Shown in pieces: positions 61,284-64,000 of a stretch of DNA of 64,000 nt. Made by a program: the position numbers and the translations under genes. The DNA comes from Amycolatopsis lurida (GTDB lineage Bacteria; Actinomycetota; Actinomycetes; Mycobacteriales; Pseudonocardiaceae): positions 2,201,501-2,265,500 of the forward strand of contig NZ_FNTA01000004.1 of assembly GCF_900105055.1 (NCBI RefSeq). The letters are read 5' to 3'. Below the pieces are notes generated by a model, which worked only from the letters and a program-made list of their open reading frames with translations, was not told the DNA's origin and searched no databases. How positions within the stretch are numbered: position 1 is the stretch's first letter; the number at the start of each line of letters is the position of its first letter.

Positions 61284-61550
61284 CTACTCCCCCGCGGCCT
61301 TGGGCGGCCGCCGCGCCTGCCAGATCAGCGCCTCGCGCAACTGCTGGATGAGCTGTTCGTCGTCGGCCTCCGACGGATCGACCCCGAGCGGGATCCAGCG
61401 TTCGCCGACCTCGGCACCGTTCTCGAAACTGGTGATCACGATCCCCGCGTAGGAGACGCATTCGTCCTGGACGCGGACGTCACGATGCTGCAGCCGCACA
61501 CTGACCCACCGTCCGGTACGGCGAACCGGATCGCGTTCGGCACTGGCCAT
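61284..61550 (-). CDS. Small soluble protein of unknown function
   Basis: 88 residues with a plausible ribosome-binding site GGGAC before the ATG. The sequence contains RWVSVRLQHRDVRVQDECVS, ENGAEVGERWIPLGVDPSEA and a charged helix DDEQLIQQLREALIWQARRP. No membrane segment or signal. I do not recognise a domain. It converges on paaR with 45 bases between. Confidence 0.6.
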   Translation of the reverse strand: MASAERDPVRRTGRWVSVRLQHRDVRVQDECVSYAGIVITSFENGAEVGERWIPLGVDPSEADDEQLIQQLREALIWQARRPPKAAGE

Positions 61551-61675
61551 TCGTCCCTACCCATGACACCCGGTCCCCCCGCCCCCAACGTCGCCGTGCG
61601 GGCCCCTGGGGTTACCGGCGGGTTGTTCCGAATGAATAACGGCGACCGGTCACCTGAAACGGTTACGCTCGGCCC

Positions 61676-62341
61676 ATGAGCACCGATCCGGAGAACCGGC
61701 GGCGCCGCCTCGAGCCGGCCGCCCGGCGCGCCGAGATCCTGACCGCGGCCCGGCGGCTGTTCGGCGCGAGCACGTACGCCTCGGTTTCGACCTCGGACAT
61801 CGCGAAGGCCGCCGGGGTGGCGAGGCCCCTGATCAACCACTACTTCGGCGGCAAACGGGAGCTGTACCTGGAAGTCGTCCGGCAGATGATGATCGTCCCG
61901 GCGCCGGTGATCGAAAACCTGCCCGACACGAGCGCCGAAGAGCGGCTCGCGATCAGCGTCCAGCACTGGATCGAGGTCGTCGAGCGCAACGAGCAGGCGT
62001 GGCTGACGGCGATCGGCCCCGAGGCGGTGGGCCGCGACCCGGAGATCGAGCGGATCATGCTGGAGGCCGACGAGATCGCCGCCGATCGCGTACTCGCGGC
62101 CGCGTTGATGAGCGAGGTCACCGAGGGTCGCGAAGAACTCCGCGCGATGATCCGTTCGTACGGCGGGATGCTGCGCGCGGCGTCACGCGAATGGCTGATC
62201 CGCGGCACGCTCGGCCGCGAAGAGCTGCGGGTCTTCCTCACCGATTCGATCCTGCACCTGCTGCGGGTCACCTACCCGGCCGTGCTCGCAACGCGTTCCG
62301 CCGGGCATAAGCCGCCGGCGTCATCCCCTTCCAGCGTTTGA
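61676..62341 (+). CDS. TetR-family regulator
   Basis: 221 residues. N-terminal helix-turn-helix RRAEILTAARRLFGASTYAS, then IAKAAGVARPLINHYFGGKR. A possible -10 TACGCT at 61664-61669 would start the transcript at or near the ATG, so it may be leaderless. The C-terminal domain is not assigned to an effector. Its last 74 bases overlap the convergent AraC gene. The target is unknown; the divergent small gene at 61284 is the nearest candidate. Confidence 0.88.
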   Translation: MSTDPENRRRRLEPAARRAEILTAARRLFGASTYASVSTSDIAKAAGVARPLINHYFGGKRELYLEVVRQMMIVPAPVIENLPDTSAEERLAISVQHWIEVVERNEQAWLTAIGPEAVGRDPEIERIMLEADEIAADRVLAAALMSEVTEGREELRAMIRSYGGMLRAASREWLIRGTLGREELRVFLTDSILHLLRVTYPAVLATRSAGHKPPASSPSSV

Positions 62342-63296
62342 ACGCGTAGATGAAACTCGACGCTTCGGCGTAGCCCAGCCGCAGCGCGACGTCCTCCACG
62401 CTGAGCGCGCCGGTGTCGAGCATTTCCTCCGCCAAGGCCTGGCGGACCTCGTCGAGCAGCGTGCGGTAGCCGGTTCCGGCCTCGAACAGCCGCCGTCGCA
62501 GCGTGCGCGGGCTGAGCGCGAGCTGCCGCGCGACCTCGTCCATCCCGGCGCCGACGCCGCCGAGCCGCACCAGCCGTTCCCGGACCTGCTGCGCGATCCC
62601 GGAGCGTTCCCGTTTCCGGGACACCAGCAGATCGCATTGCGCGGCGCAGACCGCGACCGTCTGGTCGTTGGCCTGCGGCAAGGGTTTGTCGAGGAAGAGC
62701 GGATCAAGGGTGGCTAGATGCGACGGAGCGGCGAACGACGGCGGCAAGCCGAACGTCCGCACGTATTCGTCCACTGTGGAGGGACGTTCGTGCCGGAAGG
62801 CCACGGAACGCAAGGAGATGTCCGGCAGGATGTCGCGCATGACGGTGTGGATGGTGCCGAGGTCGCGCAGCACGAGGAACCGGGCGACGTCGCCCGGCAC
62901 GCGGCTGTCGTCCATGGCCAGCGCGAGCCGTCCGGACTCGACGGTCACATGCGGGATGCAGAAGGTGAAACTCAGGTCGAGGTAGCGCAGGGCGAAGCGC
63001 ATCGCGTCCCCCAGCGTCGGGCTGCTGATGCACGCGAAGCCGAAGATGCCGAACGCGCTGACCCGGTACCGCCTGCTCAGTCGCAGCGCGATGTCGTCCC
63101 CGTCGCCGAGCCCGCGGATCAGGGCCCGGACCACCGCGAGCTCCTGCCGTGCGTCGACCTGGCCGTCCACGGACGCGTACTCGTAGGACTCCAGCCCCGC
63201 GACACCGTTCTCGGCGGCGAAGCGGGCCATGAGCACGATGCTCGCCGTGCCGCGTGGGTAGTCCCAGTCCCGGATCACCGGCGGCGGTAGTTCCAT
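62268..63296 (-). CDS. AraC-family regulator
   Basis: 342 residues from the ATG at 63296; the open frame upstream to 63848 is antisense to the winged-helix gene. The N-terminal 190 residues match the arabinose-binding-like domain of the PF12625 type. The C-terminal part carries the AraC double helix-turn-helix (MDEVARQLALSPRTLRRRLF and LSVEDVALRLGYAEASSFIY, AFKRWKGMTPAAYAR). Similar regulators act on lipid, aromatic or virulence-type genes. The divergent winged-helix gene starts 79 bases away. The effector is unknown. Confidence 0.9.
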   Translation of the reverse strand: MELPPPVIRDWDYPRGTASIVLMARFAAENGVAGLESYEYASVDGQVDARQELAVVRALIRGLGDGDDIALRLSRRYRVSAFGIFGFACISSPTLGDAMRFALRYLDLSFTFCIPHVTVESGRLALAMDDSRVPGDVARFLVLRDLGTIHTVMRDILPDISLRSVAFRHERPSTVDEYVRTFGLPPSFAAPSHLATLDPLFLDKPLPQANDQTVAVCAAQCDLLVSRKRERSGIAQQVRERLVRLGGVGAGMDEVARQLALSPRTLRRRLFEAGTGYRTLLDEVRQALAEEMLDTGALSVEDVALRLGYAEASSFIYAFKRWKGMTPAAYARRNALRARPGR

Positions 63297-63374
63297 GGCC
63301 GGGATTATGGATCCCGGCAACGCTCGCCGCATTGAGGACCGTAACTGTCCTTGATCCCGATTAGGGTGAACGGC

Positions 63375-64000
63375 ATGTCCGACACGTTGAGCAGGCGCGC
63401 GCTGAACCGCGCCATGCTGGACCGGCAGCTGCTGCTCCGGCGTTCGAAGATGACCGCGCTCGAAGCGGTCGAGCAGCTGGCCGGGTTGCAGGCACAGGCC
63501 CCGAACCCGCCGTACTTCGCACTGTGGACCCGGCTGCACGGGTTCCGCCAGGAAGATCTGGCGAACCTGCTGCTGGACAAGCGTGTCGTGCGGATCGCGC
63601 TCATGCGCGGCACGGTGCACCTGGTGAAACCGGCGGACGCGCTGGCCTGGCGGCCGATCGTGCAGCCCCTCTACGACCGCTCGGTGACCGGCAACACCCA
63701 GTTCAGCCCCGACATCAAGGACCTCGACCACCAGGAGATCGCCCGCACCGCCCGCAAACTGCTCGGCGAGCGGCCGCTTTCGTCGGCGGGACTCGGCGCG
63801 GAACTGGCGAAACACTGGGAGGGCGTGGCGCCGTCGTCGCTGGTGCATGTCGCGCGGGCGTTGCTGCCGCTGGTGCAGATCCCGCCGCGTGGCGTCTGGG
63901 GCAAGGCCGGCCAGCCGACCTATCAGACCACCGGGGACTGGCTGGGCGCCGAGCCGGACGCGACGCCGTCCCCGGAAGCGATGTTCCGCCGCTATCTGGC
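63375..64000 (+). CDS. Winged-helix DNA-binding protein of the YcaQ/AlkZ-like group (partial, 3' end outside window)
   Basis: 209 residues are visible from the ATG at 63375 (MSDTLSRRALNRAMLDRQLL), and the frame is still open at the window end. The sequence matches the HTH_42/DUF1006 group: EQLAGLQAQAPNPPYFALWT, RVVRIALMRGTVHLVKPADA, LGAELAKHWEG and LVQIPPRGVWGKAGQPTY. Some members are DNA glycosylases that unhook crosslinks (AlkZ, YcaQ); many are uncharacterised. The catalytic QxQ-type motif appears as QAQ in GLQAQAP. It is divergent from the AraC gene. Confidence 0.85.
   Translation, partial: MSDTLSRRALNRAMLDRQLLLRRSKMTALEAVEQLAGLQAQAPNPPYFALWTRLHGFRQEDLANLLLDKRVVRIALMRGTVHLVKPADALAWRPIVQPLYDRSVTGNTQFSPDIKDLDHQEIARTARKLLGERPLSSAGLGAELAKHWEGVAPSSLVHVARALLPLVQIPPRGVWGKAGQPTYQTTGDWLGAEPDATPSPEAMFRRYL

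Overview
The window comes from a high-GC actinomycete of the family Pseudonocardiaceae, most probably an Amycolatopsis. Supporting signs are strong G/C bias at third codon positions, many GTG and TTG starts, an EmbCAB-type arabinosyltransferase (arabinogalactan cell wall), a HelR-type RNA polymerase recycling ATPase, a DUF222/HNH protein, and long palindromic intergenic elements sharing the word TGAAGGCCCCCTTCC. No rRNA, tRNA, prophage or CRISPR array was seen. Species-level identity is an inference.

Layout. 1-2.5 kb: end of gltB and complete gltD (glutamate synthase). 2.8-6.1 kb: DyP-type peroxidase, DeoR regulator, ROK sugar kinase. 6.2-9.8 kb (minus strand): ABC-2 exporter with a NarL-type two-component system. 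9.9-11.1 kb: cobalamin riboswitch and cbtBA cobalt transporter. 11.1-12.7 kb: SDR oxidoreductase and divergent TetR. 12.5-28 kb: three cobalamin gene blocks (cobD-cobQ minus; cobU-cobT-cobS plus; cobC-cobB-cobO-chelatase minus; cobL-cobM-Gfo/Idh-cobK plus), interrupted by a membrane protein and a PD-(D/E)XK nuclease-like gene. 28-33.4 kb: arabinosyltransferase and helR. 33.4-38.4 kb: gene-poor repeat-rich stretch, a giant XRE-STAND-WD40 protein and an orphan LuxR-type regulator. 38.4-41.6 kb (minus): cobG-cobH-cobIJ. 41.7-43.7 kb: ABC exporter with an XRE regulator. 43.7-46 kb: repeats, a DUF222/HNH gene and a frameshifted response-regulator remnant. 46-49.8 kb: second cobalamin riboswitch and cobN. 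49.9-51.1 kb: a 30-residue Cys-rich peptide gene and a deaminase/reductase with RibD domains in reversed order. 51.4-53.1 kb: ABC-F gene with an attenuator-like leader. 53.1-61.2 kb: phenylacetate catabolism, paaZABCDE divergent from paaI-paaK-paaR. 61.3-64 kb: small hypothetical gene, TetR, AraC and the start of a winged-helix protein.

How it fits together. The window holds nearly all of the aerobic (late cobalt insertion) cobalamin route: cobIJ, G, H, M, K, L, B, N plus a ChlI/ChlD-like chelatase partner, O, Q, C, D, U, T and S, with cobalt import. cobA (SUMT) and cobF are not in the window. Only cbtBA and cobN carry recognisable B12 riboswitches, so B12 seems to gate cobalt uptake and cobalt insertion rather than the whole pathway. 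The paa genes form a PaaR-type repressible divergent unit with an operator at each promoter.

Most interesting leads: (1) a rifamycin-associated-element-like palindrome upstream of helR and a second, weaker one at similar distance upstream of the reversed RibD-like gene; (2) a predicted leaderless three-codon ORF and ribosome-binding-site-sequestering hairpin directly before the ABC-F gene; (3) the unannotated Cys-rich 30-residue peptide behind cobN; (4) a 68-69 bp tandem repeat whose hairpin arms show a compensatory base change; (5) a 48-bp-arm inverted repeat behind cobS.
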